Part shown: piece by piece, positions 8,255-15,350 of the stretch
Numbering within the stretch: position 1 is the stretch's first letter
Layout: every line of letters begins with the position of its first letter
From: CAZAGT01 sp964484515
GTDB taxonomy: Bacteria > Desulfobacterota > DSM-4660 > Desulfatiglandales > HGW-15
Length of the DNA: 29,489 bases
Assembly: GCA_964484515.1 (NCBI GenBank)
Contig: CAZAGT010000015.1
Coordinates: 1-29,489 of the forward strand
Direction: 5' to 3'
Position numbers and translations under genes: made by a program
Notes under the pieces: model-generated
Database searches by the model: none
What the model saw: only the letters and a program-made list of their open reading frames with translations
What the model was told of the DNA's origin: nothing

Positions 8255-9374
8255 GGTTTCCCCTTTCGGCCGTTTGGCTTCTTGCCGAGATGTTCAGCAG
8301 GATTCCAATGGCGAACAGATTGATGACCAGTGATGAGCCGCCATAACTGATCAAGGGCAACGTCAATCCCTTGGTAGGCAGAAGCCCCATCACGACCCCC
8401 ATGTTGATGAGGACCTGGAGTCCGATGAAGCTGCTGATCCCCAAAGCGAGATAGGTGCTGTAAAGATCAGGTGCATTCAGCCCTATTCGGATTCCGCGCA
8501 GGATCAAGACGGCGAAGAGGGCGATGATGGCGGTCACGCCGATCAACCCGAGTTCCTCTGCCATGATGGAGAGAATAAAGTCCGTGTGAGGCTCCGGGAG
8601 GTATAGAAGTTTCTGCTTACTGTTCCCCAGGCCCACACCGAAGATCCCCCCTGACCCGAAGGCCATGAAGGAGTGGATGATCTGAAAGCCAAGGCCCTGC
8701 GGATCATCCCACGGATTAAGAAAGGCCCACCAACGCCGAAGGCGGTAATCCGCCTGCCACACCAACCAGAACAAGATCGGAATCGACACCAGGACCAGAC
8801 CGAGAAGTTGAAGCGGGTTCACACCCCCCACGAAAAGGACGATCAATAACCAGCAGCCGATAATAATCGCAGTGCCCAGGTCCGGCTGGAGCAGGATCAA
8901 CGTCATAAACGTGCCGGCGACCAGCAAGTGGGGCAAAAAGCCCTTGGAAAAGATGGGCATATTGGGCCCCTTCTTGGCCATCGAGTAGGCGACATAAAAG
9001 ACCAGGGATAACTTGGCCAACTCCGATGGCTGAAAGGAGAGCCCAGCGATTCGTAACCACCGGTTTGCCCCGCCTACCTTGACAGAAAAGCCGGGAATGA
9101 ACACAAGCACCAGGAGTCCCAGGCTGAGCAGCAAAATCGGGTAGACCAGACGGCGATAGAACCCGTTTGGGAGATTCTTACCGAAAATCATCCCGATGAG
9201 GCCCACCAGACAGAAGGCGCCCTGTCGTTTCAGGTAATGGGGGCTGTCGCCGATCTCGTGAGAGGCGAGGTACGAGCTCGCGCTATAAGTCGCCACAAGG
9301 CCAAGCACCAATAGGGAGAGCGTTGGAATCAGGAGGATGTAATCATAATCCAGCTGGTGTTTCTTAGTTCCCAT
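8250..9374 (-). CDS. ftsW: Septal peptidoglycan polymerase FtsW (SEDS family)
   Basis: Multi-pass inner-membrane glycosyltransferase that polymerises lipid II at the septum together with FtsI. The 374-residue protein shows about ten hydrophobic segments and SEDS landmarks: GANRWLRIAGLSFQPSELAK, LLQPDLGTAIII, LPEPHTDFILSIMAEELG and GLTLPLISYGGSS near the C-terminus. The large loop with NPWDDPQGLGFQ carries the conserved acidic residues expected near the active site. I take ATG at 9374 (MGTKKHQLDYD), which overlaps the murD end by 11 bases; an upstream GTG/ATG would add 34 non-hydrophobic residues translated from inside murD. Its stop shares a base with the proposed murG start. Confidence 0.96.
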   Translation of the reverse strand: MGTKKHQLDYDYILLIPTLSLLVLGLVATYSASSYLASHEIGDSPHYLKRQGAFCLVGLIGMIFGKNLPNGFYRRLVYPILLLSLGLLVLVFIPGFSVKVGGANRWLRIAGLSFQPSELAKLSLVFYVAYSMAKKGPNMPIFSKGFLPHLLVAGTFMTLILLQPDLGTAIIIGCWLLIVLFVGGVNPLQLLGLVLVSIPILFWLVWQADYRLRRWWAFLNPWDDPQGLGFQIIHSFMAFGSGGIFGVGLGNSKQKLLYLPEPHTDFILSIMAEELGLIGVTAIIALFAVLILRGIRIGLNAPDLYSTYLALGISSFIGLQVLINMGVVMGLLPTKGLTLPLISYGGSSLVINLFAIGILLNISARSQTAERGNH

Positions 9375-10725
9375 GGCCAAGCCTTTCGACGGCCGCCCGA
9401 AAAGCGGCGCCCCTTTGGGCGTAGTCGGAGAACATGTCAAAGCTGGCACAGGCCGGGGCCAAGAGGACCACATCACCGGTCACGGCGGCCGCAAACGCCT
9501 GGAAGACCGCATCTTCCATGTCCTTTGCGAATGCATAGGGGATGTGGGCCCCAAAGGCGCTTGCCAGTAGATCCCGTGCCTCTCCCAGTAGGATGCCCCG
9601 TCGGACCCGCCCCTTGGCGGCCTCGACGAGGGGGAGATAACTACCCCCCTTGTCACGGCCTCCGGCAATCAAGATGAGGGGTTGTTCAAAACTTTCGACG
9701 GATCTCAAAGCCGCATATACGTTGGTTGCCTTCGAATCATTGTAGAATTCGATCCCTGCGATGTTTGCGACTCGCTCGAGACGGTTCGGGAGACCTGTGA
9801 AGGTATCGATGGTCGCTTGGATCGCCTCGGGCGCTAGGTCACATGCCAGACCGACGAGGACAGCACCCATCAGGTTTTCCAGATTGAATCTCCCCGGGAG
9901 CTTGAATCCCTTAAGATCAAAAGGGTAGGTCACCCCGCCCGGCAAAGAGGCCCTCAATTGCCGACCTTCAATAAACGCCTGCCGGCCGGCACGTTCGACT
10001 AGCCCATATCGGAGGACGGTCCCGGTCCCCTGGGGCTGGAATGAAGACAGACGCTCATCATCATCATTCAGGATCGCGTAGTGTCCCGCGTCCTGGTTCT
10101 GGAATATTTTCAGTTTGGAAGCCACGTAGTCCTCGTAGCTGGGATATCGGTCCAGGTGATCGGGCGAAATGTTCAAGAGCAAAGCCACCCTCGGACGAAA
10201 GGTCTCCATCGTATCGAGCTGGAAACTGCTCACTTCAACCACGGCGAGGTCGGCACCGCGGTCTCCCGCCACATAATCGATCAGGGGGGTGCCGATATTG
10301 CCGCCCACAAAGGCCCGCAAGCCTGCGTTCTGAAACATGGCGCCGATGAAGGCGGTGGTCGTCGATTTGCCGTTGGTCCCCGTCACCGCAACGATCGGGA
10401 TGTCGATCAAGTTGGCCGCCAACTCCATCTCCCCGGTGACGGGAATGTTCGCTCGCCTGGCGGCCATGACGGGCTCGATGTCATGGGGGACCCCGGGACT
10501 TAGCACAATCAGGTCGGCATCTAAAAAGGTCTGCCTCCTGTGGCCGCCTGTCTCGAGCCGTGCGCCTAAGACATCGATTTCATTCAGTGCGTCGCGGTCG
10601 ATCTCCGTATCTTGTCGCAGCTCGCTCACCGTGACCTCGGCCCCCCTAGCGCTCAGCCAGCGCGTCGCCGAAAGCCCTGATCGGCCTAAACCGACGACCA
10701 CGACCTTTTTCTGGTCCAGCTCCAC
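9364..10725 (-). CDS. murD: UDP-N-acetylmuramoylalanine--D-glutamate ligase MurD
   Basis: Cytoplasmic ligase adding D-glutamate, the second residue of the stem peptide. The 453-residue protein has the N-terminal VVVVGLGRSGLSATRWL nucleotide-like fold, SPGVPHD, the ATP loop GTNGKSTTT (about 116-124), the central NISPDHLDRY, LPNRLE followed by FYNDSKATN, and C-terminal AGGRDKGG and LLAPACASFDMF, all MurD-typical. The start is GTG at 10725. Its first bases overlap the end of the small ORF at 10686-10883, suggesting translational coupling. The end overlaps ftsW by 11 bases. Confidence 0.97.
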   Translation of the reverse strand: MELDQKKVVVVGLGRSGLSATRWLSARGAEVTVSELRQDTEIDRDALNEIDVLGARLETGGHRRQTFLDADLIVLSPGVPHDIEPVMAARRANIPVTGEMELAANLIDIPIVAVTGTNGKSTTTAFIGAMFQNAGLRAFVGGNIGTPLIDYVAGDRGADLAVVEVSSFQLDTMETFRPRVALLLNISPDHLDRYPSYEDYVASKLKIFQNQDAGHYAILNDDDERLSSFQPQGTGTVLRYGLVERAGRQAFIEGRQLRASLPGGVTYPFDLKGFKLPGRFNLENLMGAVLVGLACDLAPEAIQATIDTFTGLPNRLERVANIAGIEFYNDSKATNVYAALRSVESFEQPLILIAGGRDKGGSYLPLVEAAKGRVRRGILLGEARDLLASAFGAHIPYAFAKDMEDAVFQAFAAAVTGDVVLLAPACASFDMFSDYAQRGAAFRAAVERLGHGN

Positions 10726-10883
10726 CTGGAACTCAAGCCTCTCAATATCGAACGGTGAAGATATCTCTCGTAGAGGGCGGCCAAGCGCCTTGATAAGTTT
10801 GCGCTAAATCCACAGTCACGCAAACGACAGTAGACGTGCCAAGGATTGGTCATGTGTTGAATCCGGGCTTGATAGGACGGCAC
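10686..10883 (-). CDS. Uncharacterised 65-residue ORF between mraY and murD
   Basis: I do not recognise a named family. The frame exactly fills the mraY-murD gap: its GTG start is two bases after the mraY stop, with GAGG from the mraY end five bases before it, and it overlaps the start of murD by 40 bases. The predicted product is basic and soluble-looking, with NPWHVYCRLRDCGFSANLS followed by RRLAALYERYLHRSILRG, a pattern suggestive of two short helices with conserved-looking Cys, Arg and Tyr. An internal ATG at 10853 is an alternative start, giving 55 residues. The last 14 or so codons overlap murD and may be dispensable. I have a weak, unverified memory of short deltaproteobacterial ORFs with an NPxHxYCRL motif. 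Position and ribosome binding site argue that it is translated; function is unknown. Confidence 0.5.
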   Translation of the reverse strand: MPSYQARIQHMTNPWHVYCRLRDCGFSANLSRRLAALYERYLHRSILRGLSSRWSWTRKRSWSSV

Positions 10884-10885
10884 GG

Positions 10886-11965
10886 TTACCTCACTTTCAG
10901 GGTGCTGATTGATAGCAGGGCCAGGATGATGGCGATGATCCAGAAACGGACGGTCACCTTGGACTCGGGCCAGCCTTTCAACTCAAAGTGGTGATGGATG
11001 GGTGCCATCCGAAAGATCCGCTGGCCGCCGGTCGCCTTGAAATAGGCCACCTGAAAGATGACCGAGAGCGCCTCAAACACGAACAGGCCGCCGACAAGCA
11101 AGAGAACGAGTTCCTGTTTTGTGATCACAGCAATGGTGCCTAAGGCGGCACCTAACGGCAAAGACCCCACATCACCCATAAAGAGCTCAGCGGGAAAGGT
11201 GTTGTACCAAAGAAAGCCGAGCCCGGCACCGAACACGGCTCCACAAAGCACGGAAAGCTCGCCTGTGCCCGCGACGTAGGGAATCTGAAGGTAGCTGGCT
11301 ATTTTTGCGTGTCCAGCGAGGTAACTGAAGACCAGGTAGGCGGCAAAGGCGATAATGATCGGGCCGATCGCGAGCCCGTCGAGTCCATCCGTGAGATTAA
11401 CCGCGTTAGAGGCCCCGACGATCACCATCATGGCAAAGGGGATATACCACGGCCCCAGATCGGGCCTGACGGCCTTAAAAAAGGGCAGATTCAGATGGGA
11501 GTCGAACCCGGGATAGAAATAGAGGCTCAGCGCCACCACGAGGGCCACGAGAATCTGGAGACCGAACTTGGCCTTGATGCTCAGCCCGCTGCTACTATTG
11601 CGGGACATCTTGAGGTAATCATCGGCAAACCCGATCAAACCAAAGCAGATGACCGTAAAGATGGCCACCCAGACGTAAACATTCAGGGGATCAACCCACA
11701 TGAATGTGGAAAGGAGAATGACCGGAAGGATAAGACAGCCTCCCATGGTGGGGGTCCCGGCCTTGTCCTTGTGCTTGGGCGGCCCGTCATCCCGGATCGG
11801 TTGACCTATTTGCATGGCCCGCAACCGGTCGATGACCCACACCGCGAAGATGAAGATGAGGATCAGCGAGGAGAGGGTCGCAATAATGGTCCTGAACGTG
11901 ATGTATCTGAACACGTTCAGCCAGGAGTAATCGGAATGGAAGAAGTAGATCAGTTTGTAGAACAT
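10886..11965 (-). CDS. mraY: Phospho-N-acetylmuramoyl-pentapeptide-transferase MraY
   Basis: Polytopic inner-membrane enzyme transferring phospho-MurNAc-pentapeptide to undecaprenyl phosphate to form lipid I. The 359-residue protein has the family landmarks in order: PPKHKDKAGTPTMGG at about 62-76, GFADDYLK with the Asp pair, NAVNLTDGLDGLA, MGDVGSLPLG and the cytoplasmic MAPIHHHFELKGWPE with the histidine cluster, spread over about ten membrane segments. ATG at 11965 is preceded by AAAGGA four bases upstream. It follows the receiver-domain gene by 24 bases and is followed after two bases by the small ORF. Length and motifs are complete. Confidence 0.98.
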   Translation of the reverse strand: MFYKLIYFFHSDYSWLNVFRYITFRTIIATLSSLILIFIFAVWVIDRLRAMQIGQPIRDDGPPKHKDKAGTPTMGGCLILPVILLSTFMWVDPLNVYVWVAIFTVICFGLIGFADDYLKMSRNSSSGLSIKAKFGLQILVALVVALSLYFYPGFDSHLNLPFFKAVRPDLGPWYIPFAMMVIVGASNAVNLTDGLDGLAIGPIIIAFAAYLVFSYLAGHAKIASYLQIPYVAGTGELSVLCGAVFGAGLGFLWYNTFPAELFMGDVGSLPLGAALGTIAVITKQELVLLLVGGLFVFEALSVIFQVAYFKATGGQRIFRMAPIHHHFELKGWPESKVTVRFWIIAIILALLSISTLKVR

Positions 11966-11989
11966 CTATTCCTTTACCCGTTCCACGTA

Positions 11990-12394
11990 CTAGTTCGGTC
12001 TCATTGATCGCCGGCCCTTCGCTGCGGGCTGGGCAAGCGCAGAGGAGACGACATCCAAGAAACTATCCAGCGGGAATGGTTTCGATAGTTGTGTATACAC
12101 CGGTTGGGTGTCTTCGCATCCCCACGATCGTTGCGTGGGGCTACCGCTCATGACGATCACTCGCTCCCTACGTCCCGCCTTCTTCATCCTTTTCAGGAGT
12201 CCGATGCCGTCCAAGCGCGGCATATGGACGTCCGTGATCAGCAGGTCGAAGTGCCTCTCCTGCATCACTTCCAGGGAGTCGACTCCGTCTTTGGCCAGTG
12301 TGACCTTAAAACCGCTGTTGGAGAGGACATCAAAAAGGAGTTCTCTAATTCCTACTTCATCATCGACCACCAAGATCTTCTTTGATCGCGCCAA
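11990..12394 (-). CDS. Stand-alone CheY-like response regulator receiver protein
   Basis: A 134-residue single receiver domain. Visible residues are the acidic pair D11-D12 in VVDDE, the phospho-acceptor D55 in LITDVHMPRLDG, the switch Ser83 in VIVMSGSP and Lys105 in LSKPF, so it should be phosphorylatable. There is no output domain; a short basic tail (KGRRSMRPN) follows. The start is TTG at 12394 with GAGGTG eight bases upstream. It lies 19 bases after murF and 24 before mraY in the same direction, inside the dcw operon, an unusual place for a two-component protein. No histidine kinase is in the window. It could act by protein contact on cell-wall or division enzymes, but its partner is unknown. 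Confidence 0.92.
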   Translation of the reverse strand: MARSKKILVVDDEVGIRELLFDVLSNSGFKVTLAKDGVDSLEVMQERHFDLLITDVHMPRLDGIGLLKRMKKAGRRERVIVMSGSPTQRSWGCEDTQPVYTQLSKPFPLDSFLDVVSSALAQPAAKGRRSMRPN

Positions 12395-12413
12395 TAGACA
12401 ACACCTCGCTCGT

Positions 12414-13817
12414 TTAGTTTTGGAGACCCTCTACGACCCTTTCGAGGCCAATCCTACGAGAGCCTTTGAGGAGAATAAGATCTCCCGATCTCATCTCCTC
12501 CTTAATTCTTTGCGTCATCTCCTCGCGGGAGGTGACGATAATTACCCTGTCCGCAGGAAGCCCGGCGTCCACCGCGCCTTCTGACATCTCCTCGGCGTGC
12601 TCGCCGAGCGCCAAAAAGGTGCTTGCCCCGATTTCGGCGACCATCGAACCCGCCTCCCGGTGGGCCGGGACCGTTTCAGCACCCAGTTCCAACATCTCGC
12701 CCAGACCCACAATCACCCGGCCGGTTTCATCCTTCAGGGCCTTCAGCGAATCGAGGGCGGCTCGGAGGGAGGTGGGATTCGAATTGTAGGTGTCGTCGAT
12801 CACCGTGGCGCCGCCGGGCAACGCCTTGAGCATGAAACGACCCTTAATGCCCGCATAGTGCTCCAGTCCGTCGGCGATCTGATCCCACGAGATACCCAAG
12901 GATAGGGCGATCGCCGCAGCCGCCACGGCGTTCATGACATGTTGAAGTCCCGGAATGCGCAGCCTGACCATCGTTGACTCCCCATGGTATTCGATCTCCA
13001 GGCTGACGCCTTCGCGACCCAGCTGGCGAATACGTTGGGCCCGGATCTCGTTTCGGGGGCCGAGCCCAAAACTCACGATCCTCTTTTGAAAACGAGAAGC
13101 CGTCCGGATAAGCAGGTCGTCGTCCCCGTTGAGGAGCATCGTGGCCTGCGGGGATATCCGGTCAACGAGTTCCACTTTTGCCTTGGCCACGCCGTCGAGG
13201 TCGGCGAGACCCTCAAGATGTGCCCGGGCCACGTTTGTGATAAGACCGACATCCGGGTCAGCGATTTCAGTCAGTCGTCCGATCTCCCCGGGCCGATTCA
13301 TCCCCATCTCCAGCACCGCCCGGCGATGTTCATCCTCAAGAAGGAATAGAGTAAGGGGCAATCCGACGAGGTTATTGAGGTTCCCTTCGTTCTTGAGGGT
13401 CTTGGCGTCGCGAGTGAGGATCGCCGCTGCCATCTCTTTGGTCGTCGTTTTGCCGACACTCCCGGTTAAGGCCGCGATTTGAGCACCATGTTGGTGGCGC
13501 CACCAGCCGGCAAGGTCGCCAAGGGCGGTGAGGGTATCGTCAACCGTGATCACCGCAGGAGTACTGGGCTGTGAGAATGAGGGTCGGACGCCTTTGTCGA
13601 TGACAACCCCAGCAGCACCCTCTGCCGCGGCTCGATCGATGAACTGATGACCGTCGAAACGTTCCCCTTTGATAGCCACAAAGAGGAAGCCCGATCGCAT
13701 CTGGCGGGAATCCGTTGAAAGCCCCTCAAACGTGGTCTTCGGGTCCCCCGCGATCAGTTTACCCCGGATCGGCGTCATGATTTCGCCCGCTGTAATTTGA
13801 CCCCATCGAGCGGCCAT
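12414..13817 (-). CDS. murF: UDP-N-acetylmuramoyl-tripeptide--D-alanyl-D-alanine ligase MurF
   Basis: Cytoplasmic Mur ligase that adds D-Ala-D-Ala to complete the pentapeptide. The 467-residue protein has the N-terminal domain (STDSRQMRSGFLFVAIKGERFDGH, with the key region at about 34-57), the P-loop TGSVGKTTTKEM (about 118-129), NEGNLNNLVGLPLT, EMGMNRPGEI, the C-terminal DDTYNSNPTS and LGEMLELG, and a LLKGSRRIGLE end that is MurF-specific. ATG at 13817 abuts the murE stop directly (TAGATG), with GGAAAGGG five bases before it, so the two are coupled. Confidence 0.97.
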   Translation of the reverse strand: MAARWGQITAGEIMTPIRGKLIAGDPKTTFEGLSTDSRQMRSGFLFVAIKGERFDGHQFIDRAAAEGAAGVVIDKGVRPSFSQPSTPAVITVDDTLTALGDLAGWWRHQHGAQIAALTGSVGKTTTKEMAAAILTRDAKTLKNEGNLNNLVGLPLTLFLLEDEHRRAVLEMGMNRPGEIGRLTEIADPDVGLITNVARAHLEGLADLDGVAKAKVELVDRISPQATMLLNGDDDLLIRTASRFQKRIVSFGLGPRNEIRAQRIRQLGREGVSLEIEYHGESTMVRLRIPGLQHVMNAVAAAAIALSLGISWDQIADGLEHYAGIKGRFMLKALPGGATVIDDTYNSNPTSLRAALDSLKALKDETGRVIVGLGEMLELGAETVPAHREAGSMVAEIGASTFLALGEHAEEMSEGAVDAGLPADRVIIVTSREEMTQRIKEEMRSGDLILLKGSRRIGLERVVEGLQN

Positions 13818-15335
13818 CTAGTCCCTTTCCGAAGCGGCTAAGCCTGCCTCTTCGCGATCATCAAAGTGTCTACGTTTACCACCGATGATTTGATAATCCT
13901 CGTGACCTTTGCCCGCAATCAGCACCAGATCCTTCGTGCTGGCCATGGCAACAGCCATCCGGATCGCCTTTCTGCGATCCACTTCGACGCGGTATCCCCG
14001 CGACGGTGACCCTGGCCGGGATGACGACCATCTCCCCTTTGGCAGACCCGATTCCTGGATCCCTTTTTCGACCTGGGCAATGATCGAGGACGGATCTTCG
14101 CTCCGTGGGTTGTCAGACGTGATCACGACCAGATCACTTTGCTGTCCTGCTGCGAGACCCATCTCGTACCGTTTCCCCTTGTCGCGGTCGCCGCCACACC
14201 CGAAAACCGTTATCAACTTCCCTTCCGCGAGGGGCTTCAATGTCTGCATCGTCTTCGCAAGGGCATCGGGCGTGTGGGCGTAGTCGACGACGATCCGCAG
14301 GCCGCGGGTGTTCGGGACGGTTTCGAGCCTGCCAGGGACCACACGGAGTTGCTCGATCCCGGTGACGACATCATCGAGAGCGATTCCCAGTGCGACGGCC
14401 GCACCTGTTGCCGCTAAGATGTTGTGAATGTTGAACACTCCAAGGAGAGGCGACCGGACGGCGGCCTCTCCGACCGGTGTGATCAATCGCGCCCCGATAC
14501 CGGTGAAGTCTGCTGTAACGCCATCAGCGCGAAGGTCACAATCTCTGCCCAAACCGTAAGTCATGACGGGGGCCTGCGTGAGCCGGATCAGCTCAGTCCC
14601 TTTTGGATCATCCCGATTGATGATGGCATAATTTGGGCCTTTTCCCTGGGTCGCTGGAAGGCCGCTGAAGAGCCGGCTCTTGGCCTTGAAATAGGCCTCC
14701 ATGGTCTGGTGATAATCCAAGTGATCGCGCGAAAGGTTTGTGAACACGGCTATTTTAAAGGGGCAATCGGCGGTCCGGTTCTGATCGAGGGCATGGGAGG
14801 AGACCTCCATGATCACATCGGTGACACCCTCGTCGGCCATTTCACGCAGGAGCCGCATGAGATCAAGGGATTCCGGGGTCGTCACCGGCGCCGGATAGGT
14901 TTTGCCCCCCAGGCGGTAGTTGATCGTCCCGATGACCCCGGGCTTTGCGCCGGCCGCCCTCAGGATCGACTCAAGCAGGTAGCTGGTAGTCGTCTTACCG
15001 TTCGTCCCCGTGATTCCGACCAGACTCAGGCCGGTCGCGGGCTCATCATAGAATCGGGCGGCGAGTTTGGAGAGGGCCTCGCGGGAATTCGGCACACGGA
15101 CCGCGGCGATCTTCTCGGGGGTCCCGTTGAAGGCCTCCGTGACCAGTGCGACCGCCCCTCGCTCAACAGCGTCTTCAATGTAATCGTGCCCGTCCAGACT
15201 ATGTCCTCTGAGGGCGACGAAGAGATACCCGTCTTTGACCTGACGCGAGTCGTAGGCCAGACCTGTGATCTCGATCTCAGCGTCTCCCCTGAAATCGACC
15301 TGCTTCAATTCCGATAGTAAATCTGCAAGGCGCAT
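13818..15335 (-). CDS. murE: UDP-MurNAc-L-Ala-D-Glu:meso-diaminopimelate ligase MurE
   Basis: Cytoplasmic Mur ligase adding the third stem-peptide residue. The 505-residue protein has the N-domain DSRQVKDGYLFVALRG, the P-loop GITGTNGKTTT (about 107-117), VTTPESLDL, EVSSHAL, TNLSRDHLDYH and, in the C-domain, DYAHTPDAL and FGCGGDRDKGKR. The DNPR motif at about 408-411 (TSDNPRSEDP) is the meso-diaminopimelate specificity signature, indicating a DAP-type Gram-negative wall. A short serine/proline-rich stretch (RWSSSRPGSPSRG, about 435-447) after the DNPR region is an unusual insertion. ATG at 15335 has AAGGGA eleven bases upstream, within the 15-base gap after ftsI. Confidence 0.97.
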   Translation of the reverse strand: MRLADLLSELKQVDFRGDAEIEITGLAYDSRQVKDGYLFVALRGHSLDGHDYIEDAVERGAVALVTEAFNGTPEKIAAVRVPNSREALSKLAARFYDEPATGLSLVGITGTNGKTTTSYLLESILRAAGAKPGVIGTINYRLGGKTYPAPVTTPESLDLMRLLREMADEGVTDVIMEVSSHALDQNRTADCPFKIAVFTNLSRDHLDYHQTMEAYFKAKSRLFSGLPATQGKGPNYAIINRDDPKGTELIRLTQAPVMTYGLGRDCDLRADGVTADFTGIGARLITPVGEAAVRSPLLGVFNIHNILAATGAAVALGIALDDVVTGIEQLRVVPGRLETVPNTRGLRIVVDYAHTPDALAKTMQTLKPLAEGKLITVFGCGGDRDKGKRYEMGLAAGQQSDLVVITSDNPRSEDPSSIIAQVEKGIQESGLPKGRWSSSRPGSPSRGYRVEVDRRKAIRMAVAMASTKDLVLIAGKGHEDYQIIGGKRRHFDDREEAGLAASERD

Positions 15336-15350
15336 GAATCGAACAGTCCC

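Noticed and set aside
14424..15317. A 297-codon plus-strand frame opposite murE
   Set aside because: Antisense shadow of a clear MurE coding sequence.
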